DNA of 64,000 nucleotides from positions 3,034 to 67,033 of the forward strand of contig JAJYUJ010000010.1 of the NCBI GenBank assembly GCA_021792615.1, given 5' to 3'. The translations under genes were made by a program, and so were the position numbers. The notes below the pieces were generated by a model. The model was not told the DNA's origin. It searched no databases and worked only from the letters and a program-made list of their open reading frames with translations. Origin of the DNA: a bacterium (GTDB lineage Bacteria; JAMCPX01). Positions within the stretch are counted from its first letter, which is position 1, and each line of letters starts with the position of its first letter. This document shows, piece after piece, positions 46,452-54,443 of the stretch.

Positions 46452-47423
46452 ATGGCTACAGCAGAACAAATAAAATCTTTGATCAGGTCATATGTCAGTA
46501 GTGACCAAGAGCAATTTTTTACAATTGCACTTCAAGTAGCAGCACATGAGGCGATGCAAGGCCATGGGGCACTAGCCCATGATATACGGGGAATGGTCGA
46601 TAAGGTCCGCAGAGAGAAAGGTGCTTTAGTTATCAAGTTCCCGCAGGATATGCGAGGGCTGGTGTTATCTGAGGAACCCAATATCCCAAAGTCGGCCTTA
46701 ATTATTCCACCTATCATTAAGAATCGGATCGAGAGAATCATTCACGAATATCGCCAGCAACAAAAATTAAAAACATACGGTTTGTCTAATCGACGGAAAA
46801 TTATGCTCATTGGACCACCGGGAACCGGCAAGACTATGACCTCCAAAGTGTTAGCTCATGAATTACGTTTACCTTTATATACTATCCAAGTGGATCGGTT
46901 GGTTACCAAATTCATGGGGGAAACCAGTGCTAAGTTACGTCAGATATTCGATCTGATCCAAAAAGAGATGGGAGTATATCTATTTGATGAATTTGATGCG
47001 ATCGGTGGAGAACGATCATTAGATAACGATGTAGGTGAAATGCGCCGTGTGCTAAATTCGTTTTTACAATTCATTGAGCAGGATATATCCGATAGCATAA
47101 TTATAGCAGCTACGAATAGTCCGAAACTTTTGGATCGTGCGTTGTATAGACGTTTTGACGATGTATTGTATTATAAACAACCTTCATTCGAGGAGCGCAA
47201 ATGCTTAATACAGAATGTACTTGGCACATTTTTGGAGTCTCAGTTTAGTTGGAAGACTGTGCTAACTGAAAGTAACGGTTTAAGCCATTCAGAAATCGAT
47301 CATGCATGTCGGGACGCCATCAAGTATACAATTCTACATGATGATCAAAAGGTGAATTCACCTTTATTGAGACAAATGTTAAACGAACGACAAAATGCTC
47401 ACATTAATCCAAGAGTGCGGTAA
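46452..47423 (+). CDS. IetA-like AAA+ ATPase (anti-phage candidate)
   Basis: A 323-residue AAA+ protein with a helical N terminus (VAAHEAMQGHGALAHDIRGM), Walker A LIGPPGTGKTMTSKVL (about residue 121), Walker B VYLFDEFDAIGGERS and an arginine-finger region ALYRRFDDVLYY. The pairing with a subtilase 3 bp downstream matches the IetA/IetS two-gene system, reported as a plasmid-stability pair and later as an anti-phage defence. The composition is AT-richer than the gsp genes, indicating transfer. Confidence 0.87.
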   Translation: MATAEQIKSLIRSYVSSDQEQFFTIALQVAAHEAMQGHGALAHDIRGMVDKVRREKGALVIKFPQDMRGLVLSEEPNIPKSALIIPPIIKNRIERIIHEYRQQQKLKTYGLSNRRKIMLIGPPGTGKTMTSKVLAHELRLPLYTIQVDRLVTKFMGETSAKLRQIFDLIQKEMGVYLFDEFDAIGGERSLDNDVGEMRRVLNSFLQFIEQDISDSIIIAATNSPKLLDRALYRRFDDVLYYKQPSFEERKCLIQNVLGTFLESQFSWKTVLTESNGLSHSEIDHACRDAIKYTILHDDQKVNSPLLRQMLNERQNAHINPRVR

Positions 47424-47426
47424 ATT

Positions 47427-49937
47427 ATGCCTGAAGAGCGATACAGACACATTTTCCTAAGTGGGCCAAATCAGACACAAAGATTTACAAATCCACGACG
47501 AGGTGGTTCGCTGTTTCCGATTAAAGATCGTAACCGCGGGGAACACAGTTACTATCTACAACAGCGTATTGAAGAGGCATGGCGTGCAGCGAATGAGCGT
47601 CGATCTGTTTCTCTCGTTGAGAAATATGGAACATATATTGAGTTCATTAGCGAGCCAGGCTTTGATTTGATCGTTCAAAGTCTGGAGGCAAGGCATTCTG
47701 GAATTCGTCTTCTTAATGTCCGAAAAGAGGGTAATGAAGGGAACGTGAGCACACATGCTACAGTCTATGTGCCACACGATAAACGTGGATATTTTTTAAG
47801 AAAGATTCAGGCATATGCGACTGAAAATGATAGGAGAAGTGAGCAACCTAAAAACATTAAATTAATTAACAACCTTAAGGATATTCGACTTGCAGTTTTG
47901 GAATCTTTTTGGAGATCGGAAGACCTTCTATTAATTCCAAGAGAGAACCCAGAGTGGAGTGAGGTATGGATAAGTAGTAATGAAGACAGCGTTGTTTCTC
48001 GTTTTGAGGCATCATTAAGAATTCTACGTATAGAATCGAAAACGGGGCTGCTTAAATTTCCTGAAAGATCAGTAAAGCTCATCTTTGCGAATCGAAATCA
48101 ATTGGAACAGTTAATTGAAACTTCAGACGATGTTGCGGAGTTACGGGCAGCTAAAGAAATAGCTACGTTCTTTATTGCGATGAGTAACCAAGAACAAATA
48201 GTGCAGCTTCAGGATCTTATTAGACGCACCAACTTTAATCGTAATACAGATGTGGCAATTTGCATACTTGATACTGGTGTGAATAATGGACACCCGCTCA
48301 TTCGGCCGATTTTAGATAATACAGATCGTCATACGATCAATCAAGCATGGGGTGTAAACGATGAGACCGTAGGCCCTAACAGCGGTCATGGTACTTTGAT
48401 GGCCGGTATGGCTGCTTATGGCGATCTACTATCTGCTCTTAATGGCAATGACTCTGTACGAATTGATCATCGCATTGAGTCCGCGAAAATCTTACCACCT
48501 CATCCAGTGCAGAATCAAAAAGATTTGTGGGGCTATATAACTGCTCAAGGTATAAGCCGGGCGGAGATTCAGGCTTCTCATCGTAAGCGAATCATTTGCA
48601 TGGCGATTACTTCACCCGACAGTCGCGATCGGGGCAAACCCTCCTCATGGTCTGCCAATATAGATGCATTATCTTCTGGATTTGAAGACGCTACCCATCG
48701 GCTCATAGTACTTAGTGCCGGAAACATTGATGACCCCAATAGTTGGTGCAACTATCCCAATGACAATCTAACAAATGAAATACACGACCCTGCTCAAGCA
48801 TGGAACGCATTAACTGTTGGCGCCTTTACAGAAAAGACCAGAATTATCGATCCAACACTAAGTACTTATACCCCTATTGCTCCGTCTGGAGGGCTTTCAC
48901 CTTTCAGTACGACTTCTGTAACTTGGCCCGATCGAAAATGGCCTATTAAACCTGAAGTTCTTTTCGAAGGTGGTAATGCTGCACGTGCTCCTAACAATTC
49001 TGCGTTGAATATTGATGATCTGCAATTACTTTCGACGAATCATGATATTTTAACTGCCCAATTTGCAATATTTAGTGGAACAAGTGCTGCTTGTGCTCAA
49101 GCTGCACAGATGGCTGCACAGATTCAAGCTCAATACACTGATGCTTGGCCAGAGACAGTCCGCGGATTAATTGTTCATACAGCAGAATGGACTGATGCCA
49201 TGAGGAGGCAATTTTTGCAGACACAATCTCCAACAAGAGGCGAGTTTGCTAAATTGCTTCGAATTTGTGGATATGGTGTACCAAATCTCAATCGCGCCCT
49301 TTACTGCACATCAAATTCTTTGACCTTAATTTCACAAGCACAATTACATCCTTTCGATTACGACGAACAAAAACACCGCTATGTAACGCGTGATATGCAT
49401 CTATATAATCTTCCATGGCCGAGAGATGTATTATCAGATCTTGGTGGAAGAGAAGTAAACATGCGAGTCACACTTTCCTACTTCATAGAGCCAGCACCGG
49501 GAGAAGTAGGTTGGGACGCCCGATACCGATACGCCTCTCATGCACTCAGATTTGAAGTTAATGGGCCAACAGAGTCTGAAATGCAGTTTGTCCAACGCAT
49601 CAACAATCAGGCTCGTGATGACGGAGAACATCCTGGGACACAAGGACCTAGAGATAAATGGCTTATTGGCAATGCGAGAAATGTAGGCTCTATTCACTCC
49701 GATATCTGGCAAGGAACAGCGGCCGATCTTGCAGAATCTCATTTGATTGCAGTATATCCAACTGTCGGTTGGTGGCGTGAAAGGCATCATCTGGAACAGT
49801 GGAACCGCCAGGCTCGCTATGCATTAATTGTATCGATTTACACCAAGGAACAGAATATCGATATTTATACGCCAGTAGCGGCCCAAATTAGAACGTCAGT
49901 TCCTATTGAGATTCCCGTCAATCGAAGGGCACATTAA
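47427..49937 (+). CDS. IetS-like S8 subtilisin protease
   Basis: An 836-residue cytoplasmic subtilase without signal peptide. The triad is intact: Asp in AICILDTGVNN (about residue 280), His in NSGHGTLMAGM (about 320) and Ser in SGTSAACAQAAQ (about 552). About 250 residues precede the protease domain and 200 follow it. It probably cleaves a host or phage target under control of the ATPase. The gene is 3 bp after the ATPase and 14 bp before the HEPN-type gene. Confidence 0.88.
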   Translation: MPEERYRHIFLSGPNQTQRFTNPRRGGSLFPIKDRNRGEHSYYLQQRIEEAWRAANERRSVSLVEKYGTYIEFISEPGFDLIVQSLEARHSGIRLLNVRKEGNEGNVSTHATVYVPHDKRGYFLRKIQAYATENDRRSEQPKNIKLINNLKDIRLAVLESFWRSEDLLLIPRENPEWSEVWISSNEDSVVSRFEASLRILRIESKTGLLKFPERSVKLIFANRNQLEQLIETSDDVAELRAAKEIATFFIAMSNQEQIVQLQDLIRRTNFNRNTDVAICILDTGVNNGHPLIRPILDNTDRHTINQAWGVNDETVGPNSGHGTLMAGMAAYGDLLSALNGNDSVRIDHRIESAKILPPHPVQNQKDLWGYITAQGISRAEIQASHRKRIICMAITSPDSRDRGKPSSWSANIDALSSGFEDATHRLIVLSAGNIDDPNSWCNYPNDNLTNEIHDPAQAWNALTVGAFTEKTRIIDPTLSTYTPIAPSGGLSPFSTTSVTWPDRKWPIKPEVLFEGGNAARAPNNSALNIDDLQLLSTNHDILTAQFAIFSGTSAACAQAAQMAAQIQAQYTDAWPETVRGLIVHTAEWTDAMRRQFLQTQSPTRGEFAKLLRICGYGVPNLNRALYCTSNSLTLISQAQLHPFDYDEQKHRYVTRDMHLYNLPWPRDVLSDLGGREVNMRVTLSYFIEPAPGEVGWDARYRYASHALRFEVNGPTESEMQFVQRINNQARDDGEHPGTQGPRDKWLIGNARNVGSIHSDIWQGTAADLAESHLIAVYPTVGWWRERHHLEQWNRQARYALIVSIYTKEQNIDIYTPVAAQIRTSVPIEIPVNRRAH

Positions 49938-49951
49938 TAAAAAAGAAATCA

Positions 49952-50653
49952 ATGGTCAAAAAACAAAAGGAGAGAGTCAAAGAATTTCACGAATATTCAC
50001 AGAGTGTCCGTGATAAAGGTGCAAAGCTTGCTTATCAAAACGCGCTTCGACATATAAGAGCAGCCCATATACTCGCCGAAAATAGCGACTATGGAAATGG
50101 AATTTCTCATTTAGTTCTCGGTATAGAAGAAGCTATGAAAGCGCTTATACTTTTCAGTTATCGTTTTAACGAGCGGGTATCAATCCCGGAATCACCCAAG
50201 ATACTTAAGGAAATATTTCATAAACACGAGCCAAAACAACATACTTTCTTGCCCATGGTATTGATGATAGAGGTTTACAGAAAAGTAGACCCCTGGTCCA
50301 GCAAAGACAGGAACAGTGTTGTCAGAAACTTGACGACATGGTTAGATACTCAGATCAAATCGAAAAATTCTGTAATGGATAGAGTTCTGAGAGAACTTAA
50401 GAGAATGAATGACTCCAAAAAAGATGGGTTCTATGTCGATTTTCGAAACGATGTTTGGGTGGATCCGATAAAGAAAAAAAAGACAGATTACACGAGATTG
50501 GAAAAGATCGTTACTCCTTATATCGAGGTATTTAGAAACATTTTTTCCCTAAGCAACAAAGAGTTGGAAAAAAACATGAAGTTGGTGGAGAAAATATTGT
50601 CAGGGAAAAAAGGGATCACCTTTTTACAAAGTAGGAGCAACGATCGTTTATAG
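49952..50653 (+). CDS. AbiV-like HEPN-fold protein
   Basis: A 233-residue lysine-rich protein. The segment HIRAAHILAENSDYGNGISH followed by LVLGIEEAMKALILF (residues 34-68) matches the AbiV-type HEPN pattern of paired helices with a conserved EE-xxKA. AbiV blocks phage translation in Lactococcus. No convincing C-terminal RX4-6H ribonuclease motif is visible. The ATG at 49952 lies 14 bp after the subtilase stop with a weak AAAAAAGAAAT site, so it may be the third gene of that operon. Confidence 0.6.
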   Translation: MVKKQKERVKEFHEYSQSVRDKGAKLAYQNALRHIRAAHILAENSDYGNGISHLVLGIEEAMKALILFSYRFNERVSIPESPKILKEIFHKHEPKQHTFLPMVLMIEVYRKVDPWSSKDRNSVVRNLTTWLDTQIKSKNSVMDRVLRELKRMNDSKKDGFYVDFRNDVWVDPIKKKKTDYTRLEKIVTPYIEVFRNIFSLSNKELEKNMKLVEKILSGKKGITFLQSRSNDRL

Positions 50654-50706
50654 GGAAACGGGATGCAGGACGAGCTTCCGTAAAAACTGTCAGCCCCTCT
50701 GCCAAC

Positions 50707-51648
50707 TTACCGCTCATATATTTCTTTATTATGCCATTCTAAATATTCTTTAGAGGGTAAATCCAGGGGATCTGAAGGTAAGCTTAGAAGCTTTTTGCCG
50801 TGCAATGCGTAATAGTCCCGTCCATTTTCATATTCTTCTTTTATAAATTTACTGACTTCTACATGGTGGTCTGTAGTTATCGTCATATAACCTGCATCAA
50901 ATAGCTTGTGTAGGTCCGAACGAAGCAGGATGCCATTATTTACGCTGTGAGGGCCGGACGATGAATAAGGTTTTATATGGGCTGATTCCAAGGCTGGAAG
51001 GGTACGTTCTCCTGTAATGGCGCATTTTTTATTATATGCTTCGATGATAACGACCCTGAAACCACCCTGACCTAAACGCTGATGTGCCAGATATTCGCCG
51101 CCGTACCTTGGTTCGACTACCTCATGATTGTAAATACCGCTCTCTTGAATAGGGTTGATCCCTTTAATTCGCTCATCGACTTTTTCCCACAATGAGCTGC
51201 CTACGGGATCTTCGGTATAATACGTTTTACCTCTGACTATATTCGAGCTCCAATTTACAGGCACAGGGATCCAGTCTTTTTCATTAAAAAAGAACGGATT
51301 CGTCAGGACAATACAGCCAATGAATGGATCGGGGATGAAGTGTCTGTTGTTGTTTTGTTGGTAATGCTGGATCCTTTCCCTGAAACTCTGGAAATTTCCG
51401 GCACCGTTTTTCTCTTGAAATGTATCCCAGGCTATAGAAAGGGGCAGTTGTGAGTATTTAACAAAGAAACCACCGCCGCTGATAAAATTAAGAGGGCTGT
51501 GTAGCTTGAAAAGGAAAGGTGACCAAGGTTGGATTGCCCCGAACCTCGTAACCCCGCTTGGCTGCCAGAAGTTGACCTCGTCTATGGAAGGCCTTGAAGC
51601 CAAAAAATCAAACCAGGATTTATCGGTAACTCCGACCCAAAACTTCAT
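50707..51648 (-). CDS. HNH endonuclease family protein
   Basis: A 313-residue protein. The C-terminal part is a HNH_2-type nuclease with CAITGERTLPALESAHIKPY, NNGILLRSDLHKLFDAG and a final beta hairpin. The N-terminal 170 residues (FWVGVTDKSWFDFLASR) are a conserved partner domain of putative restriction endonucleases of this type. No methyltransferase is nearby, so a classical restriction-modification pair is not indicated. It converges on the HEPN-type gene. Confidence 0.85.
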   Translation of the reverse strand: MKFWVGVTDKSWFDFLASRPSIDEVNFWQPSGVTRFGAIQPWSPFLFKLHSPLNFISGGGFFVKYSQLPLSIAWDTFQEKNGAGNFQSFRERIQHYQQNNNRHFIPDPFIGCIVLTNPFFFNEKDWIPVPVNWSSNIVRGKTYYTEDPVGSSLWEKVDERIKGINPIQESGIYNHEVVEPRYGGEYLAHQRLGQGGFRVVIIEAYNKKCAITGERTLPALESAHIKPYSSSGPHSVNNGILLRSDLHKLFDAGYMTITTDHHVEVSKFIKEEYENGRDYYALHGKKLLSLPSDPLDLPSKEYLEWHNKEIYER

Positions 51649-51849
51649 TCATTCCCCTTAAATAAATAAATTATTTGTATCTTGTTACGCTGAGATTATA
51701 TTTATTACAGTTTTCTTTAAAGAGCAAGGGTAGATAATTAGTGGAATGCTTTAAACGCACGCAACTTGTCTTTAGGTGTGCTTATTTCAATTCAAGGAAT
51801 AGATCTGCTGGTTTTTTGGAACCATTGCCTAAGTAAAAATTCAACCTAT

Positions 51850-52110
51850 TTACCCCGTTAGAGATAGGAAACGCTTGAGCCTGTTTTTTAGATATCGCTT
51901 TCCCATCCCCGTTTTTAAATATTTTTCTCTACTTCTTGCATCTTGCTCGTTCAAGCAAGCCTCGTAATAAATGAGTTCAAACGGACATCTATACTTTGTA
52001 GAAAATACTTTTCCAGAATTATGTTCCATCAAGCGTTTCCGTAGATCGTTGGTAGAGCCGGTATAAAGATGTTTGTCTTTCAAACTAATAAGCACATAGG
52101 TGTAGTACAA
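51850..52110 (-). CDS. Small GIY-YIG nuclease
   Basis: An 86-residue single-domain GIY-YIG protein: YYTYVLISLKDKHLYTGSTN contains the two signature strands, then RKRLMEHN and the catalytic Glu in YYEACLNEQDARSREKYLK. It begins at a TTG at 52110. Both ends of the gene coincide with perfect 14-bp inverted repeats, so gene and repeats form one compact element. Such stand-alone proteins are widespread and of unknown role. Confidence 0.85.
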   Translation of the reverse strand: MYYTYVLISLKDKHLYTGSTNDLRKRLMEHNSGKVFSTKYRCPFELIYYEACLNEQDARSREKYLKTGMGKRYLKNRLKRFLSLTG

Positions 52111-52131
52111 ATTATAAATCTCTAACGGGGT
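51852..52131. mobile_element. 280-bp inverted-repeat element carrying GIY-YIG gene
   Basis: ACCCCGTTAGAGAT at 51852-51865 is repeated as its exact reverse complement at 52118-52131. Nothing but the GIY-YIG gene lies between them. The right end falls inside the 3' end of the MvaI/BcnI-like frame and supplies its last codons and stop. No target-site duplication is evident. Confidence 0.6.
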
Positions 52132-52552
52132 GAACGAATCTTATCTCATTTGTGATAGTTACAGGTGGCATGGTATTTTCGTCACTAAAATCGTCACCAT
52201 CCGAAGTTTCCGTCAGGATATGATACTTCGGGTTTTTTGCGCAGAAATCTTTGAGTTCTTGGAGCCGATGTATATCAAATGTACCGTTCTCGTTGTCCGG
52301 GTGGATGCCCACGGTGTCCCAGTCCGTACCTTCTATCAACATCCCCGTGAATTTCAAAAACTTGCCAAAATCCTTAAAATTGCGGACCTTTATAAATCTT
52401 TTTTTGTTATTCAAAACGGGCTGGCACCCAATGCCAAGCAAGTCTTCCAGTGTCTTACCGATGCCTGTGCCCCCAGCACGGCGGGTCTTAACAAATCCCA
52501 TGTCCCTTATGGCCTCAAGCCTCTTTTTTAATTCCTTAATTGAATCCGGCAT
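52112..52552 (-). pseudogene. MvaI/BcnI-like restriction endonuclease fragment
   Basis: A 146-residue frame from the ATG at 52552 behind GAGGAGGG. Residues 1-40 (RLEAIRDMGFVKT, then GTGIGKTLEDLLGI) match the N terminus of MvaI/BcnI-type restriction enzymes. The following NNKKRFIKVRNFKDFGKF and later sequence do not continue in that family as I know it. The C terminus HPVRDL is encoded by the inverted repeat of the neighbouring element. It is therefore probably truncated or chimeric; a short functional protein is possible. Confidence 0.42.
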
Positions 52553-52663
52553 ATTTCCCTCCTCAAAAAAAAGCCCTATCACATATAGACGTTATGTAGC
52601 AGGAAAAAGAATCATAACTCCCCTTGCTCCTCTTCATAGAGGGGACGAAGCAATTAAACAATT

Positions 52664-53179
52664 TCATAAGAATCCTATCCTGTTCTTTGGTTTTTCAGGT
52701 GTAGATATGAGCTGGTGAATTGCTTCCATAATTGATTCAATCTCTTCATCATGCCCATCGACTCTCATCTCAAGCAGTTTAAGCTTCTGCACAAGTTCTT
52801 TATGGGTGCCGAGAATCTCCCGCAGACGGACAAATGTTTTAACTATGAGTATACTCATACGTATTGCCTGCTTGCTGTTCAATACAGCGGCCAGCATAGC
52901 AACTCCATGCTCGGTAAAGGCATAAGGTGAAGAATATGAATGTTTTAAAAGAGCAAACCGGTGCCAATTTGTCACCAGTTCATCTTTTTCATACTTTGTC
53001 AGCTTAAACATAAACTCTTTTGGAAATCTTTCTATATTCCTTTTAACTTGCCTATTCAGGTATTTTGTTTCTACACCATAGAGTACCGCCAGATCCCTAT
53101 CCAGCATTACCTTCTGTCCCCGGATGAGCAGGATTTTCTGCTCTATCGTTTCAATCGGAACAAGTACCTTTGACTCCAT
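52664..53179 (-). CDS. ORF6N-domain protein, copy 1 (intact)
   Basis: The 171-residue protein starts at the ATG at 53179 after GGAGGT. It has the full ORF6N domain ([63 protein letters not shown]) and a C-terminal coiled coil ending in PKNRIGFL. ORF6N domains are KilA-N-associated DNA-binding modules of phage and bacterial origin. The first 30 codons are nearly identical in DNA to the two other copies downstream. Confidence 0.9.
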   Translation of the reverse strand: MESKVLVPIETIEQKILLIRGQKVMLDRDLAVLYGVETKYLNRQVKRNIERFPKEFMFKLTKYEKDELVTNWHRFALLKHSYSSPYAFTEHGVAMLAAVLNSKQAIRMSILIVKTFVRLREILGTHKELVQKLKLLEMRVDGHDEEIESIMEAIHQLISTPEKPKNRIGFL

Positions 53180-53196
53180 GATACCTCCTAATACGC

Positions 53197-53226
53197 AGTA
53201 TACGCTATAAAATCGTAATATGTCAA
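53197..53226 (-). promoter_or_regulatory. Sigma-70 promoter of ORF6N copy 1
   Basis: On the minus strand TTGACA (53221-53226) and TATACT (53197-53202) are 18 bp apart, just upstream of the ATG at 53179. The -35 box abuts the inverted-repeat end ACCCCGTTA that starts at 53226. Confidence 0.65.
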
Positions 53227-53323
53227 CCCCGTTAGAAGATTGGAGCACACAACAATATAGAGATTAAACAGCTTGCACTGGCAAGATTATCTGTATGAAA
53301 TGACAGGAATATATTAACGGGGT
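53226..53323. repeat. 98-bp inverted-repeat-bounded sequence, possible empty element
   Basis: ACCCCGTTA at 53226-53234 and TAACGGGGT at 53315-53323 are exact reverse complements and match the outer nine bases of the GIY-YIG element ends. The 80 bp between them contains no gene. Confidence 0.5.
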
Positions 53324-53449
53324 AAAGTGAATTTAAAGGACTGGATTCCGCATCGAGTGCGGAATGACGGAGGGCAAATAAAGAATCATAACGCCCCTTG
53401 CCCCTCTTATCTTAAGAGGGGGACAATGCAGAAGCAGACAATATGACTC

Positions 53450-53761
53450 TCACAGAAGTTTGTTTACGAGTTGTTTTAAGTTGGTGATTCTCTGCCAGCC
53501 GAGGTCTTTGACCACAACCTCACCGTCAAAGTAATAATAAACGTCATTTTTTACTTCTGAGACATTGCCGTCGCCATAATATGCAAGAAGGTATTTATGG
53601 ATATTTTGCTCCAGACTTTTTTCATTTTTTGCATAGAAGGCTTTTACAAACGGTTGTCCATACTGACCACTGGTCAGCTCAAAGGTGGCAAGGTAAAGAT
53701 TTTTACCATTCGAGGTTGTTACCGAATCGCTTTTAGCCGGTATAGCCTGATACGTTTTCAT
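53450..53761 (-). CDS. Small protein of unknown function
   Basis: A 103-residue protein with a strong AAAGGAGGAGTA site before its ATG at 53761. It is a mixed alpha/beta sequence with NLYLATFELTSGQYGQPFVK, a helical middle (AKNEKSLEQNIHKYLLAYYG) and a short C-terminal helix. I recognise no family. The codon pattern and ribosome site argue that it is real. It stands alone between repeats and ORF6N copy 2. Confidence 0.55.
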   Translation of the reverse strand: MKTYQAIPAKSDSVTTSNGKNLYLATFELTSGQYGQPFVKAFYAKNEKSLEQNIHKYLLAYYGDGNVSEVKNDVYYYFDGEVVVKDLGWQRITNLKQLVNKLL

Positions 53762-53787
53762 TACTCCTCCTTTCTTTGTTTATAAAT

Positions 53788-54282
53788 TTACAGCTTGTTT
53801 AAACAAAGGCTATCACAATTTGTGATACCACAAGGATCTCTTCCCGGGATAATTTGGGTCTTGCTAAAACATTGAAATGCTTTTGTAAAGGATGCCCTGT
53901 CCTGCCTGTGGCGTGACCACCCTTTTGCAAAAAAGGAATTGAAATATGTGAAGAACCGCGCTGTAAACAGCGAGGATTCTTCGTCTGAAAGCATCGCTAC
54001 CCCTTGTTCTGTAAAAGCATAAGGAAGATATCGGCGGCCTCCTCTGCTGGATTTCTTTGACATTCCAATTTGGAATTTCAAAGAATAAGTTCCTTCCTTT
54101 GTAAGCTGAAACATAAAATCCTTTGGGAACCGATCGCTGTTTCGTTTAACAGCTTTGTTTAAATTGAAAGTTTCTACTTCATAAAGTTCCGCGAGATCCA
54201 TAGCAAGCATTACCTTCTGTCCCCGGATGAGCAGGATTTTCTGCTCTATCGTTTCAATCGGAACGAGTGCCTTTGACTCCAT
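53788..54282 (-). pseudogene. ORF6N-domain gene, copy 2, interrupted by hairpin repeat
   Basis: From the ATG at 54282 (AGGAGGAATC site) the frame is a normal ORF6N domain to [12 protein letters not shown]. It then continues into [12 protein letters not shown], which is simply the translation of the hairpin repeat at 53949-53986, and on through unrelated sequence to a stop. The usual ORF6N C terminus is missing. The gene was cut by the repeat or by a rearrangement at it; the DNA-binding half might still be made. Confidence 0.75.
53949..53986 (+). repeat. Hairpin repeat, copy 2
   Basis: GAAGAAC, inner palindrome CGCTGT-AA-ACAGCG and GGATTCTTCGTC form a two-stem hairpin. Together with about 25 bp upstream (AAAAGGAATTGAAATATGT) it is shared almost exactly with copy 3. 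Confidence 0.8.
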
Positions 54283-54324
54283 GATTCCTCCTTTCCAGGT
54301 CAGACAGTATATGGAATTTATTTA

Positions 54325-54353
54325 TATATATGAAAGGAAGCCAAGAATGTCAA
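54325..54353 (-). promoter_or_regulatory. Promoter of ORF6N copy 2
   Basis: On the minus strand TTGACA (54348-54353) and TATATA (54325-54330) are 17 bp apart. Its -35 box lies only 17 bp from the -35 box of the divergent DUF1016 promoter, so regulation is probably joint. Confidence 0.6.
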
Positions 54354-54358
54354 CGATA

Positions 54359-54399
54359 ATTCGTAATATATTGACAATAACGAATAGTAACAATAGATT
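54359..54399 (+). promoter_or_regulatory. Promoter and possible operator of second DUF1016 gene
   Basis: TTGACA (54371-54376) and TAGATT (54394-54399) are 17 bp apart. The half-sites ATTCGT (54359-54364) and ACGAAT (54380-54385) form an inverted repeat around the -35 box, a plausible operator. Confidence 0.55.
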
Positions 54400-54443
54400 G
54401 TGTGCATACTGCGGAATGCAAGAGTTGTGAGAAAGGAATAGCG

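Noticed and set aside
50707-51648. HNH gene as part of a restriction-modification system
   Set aside because: No methyltransferase or specificity subunit is nearby, so only the nuclease family is claimed.
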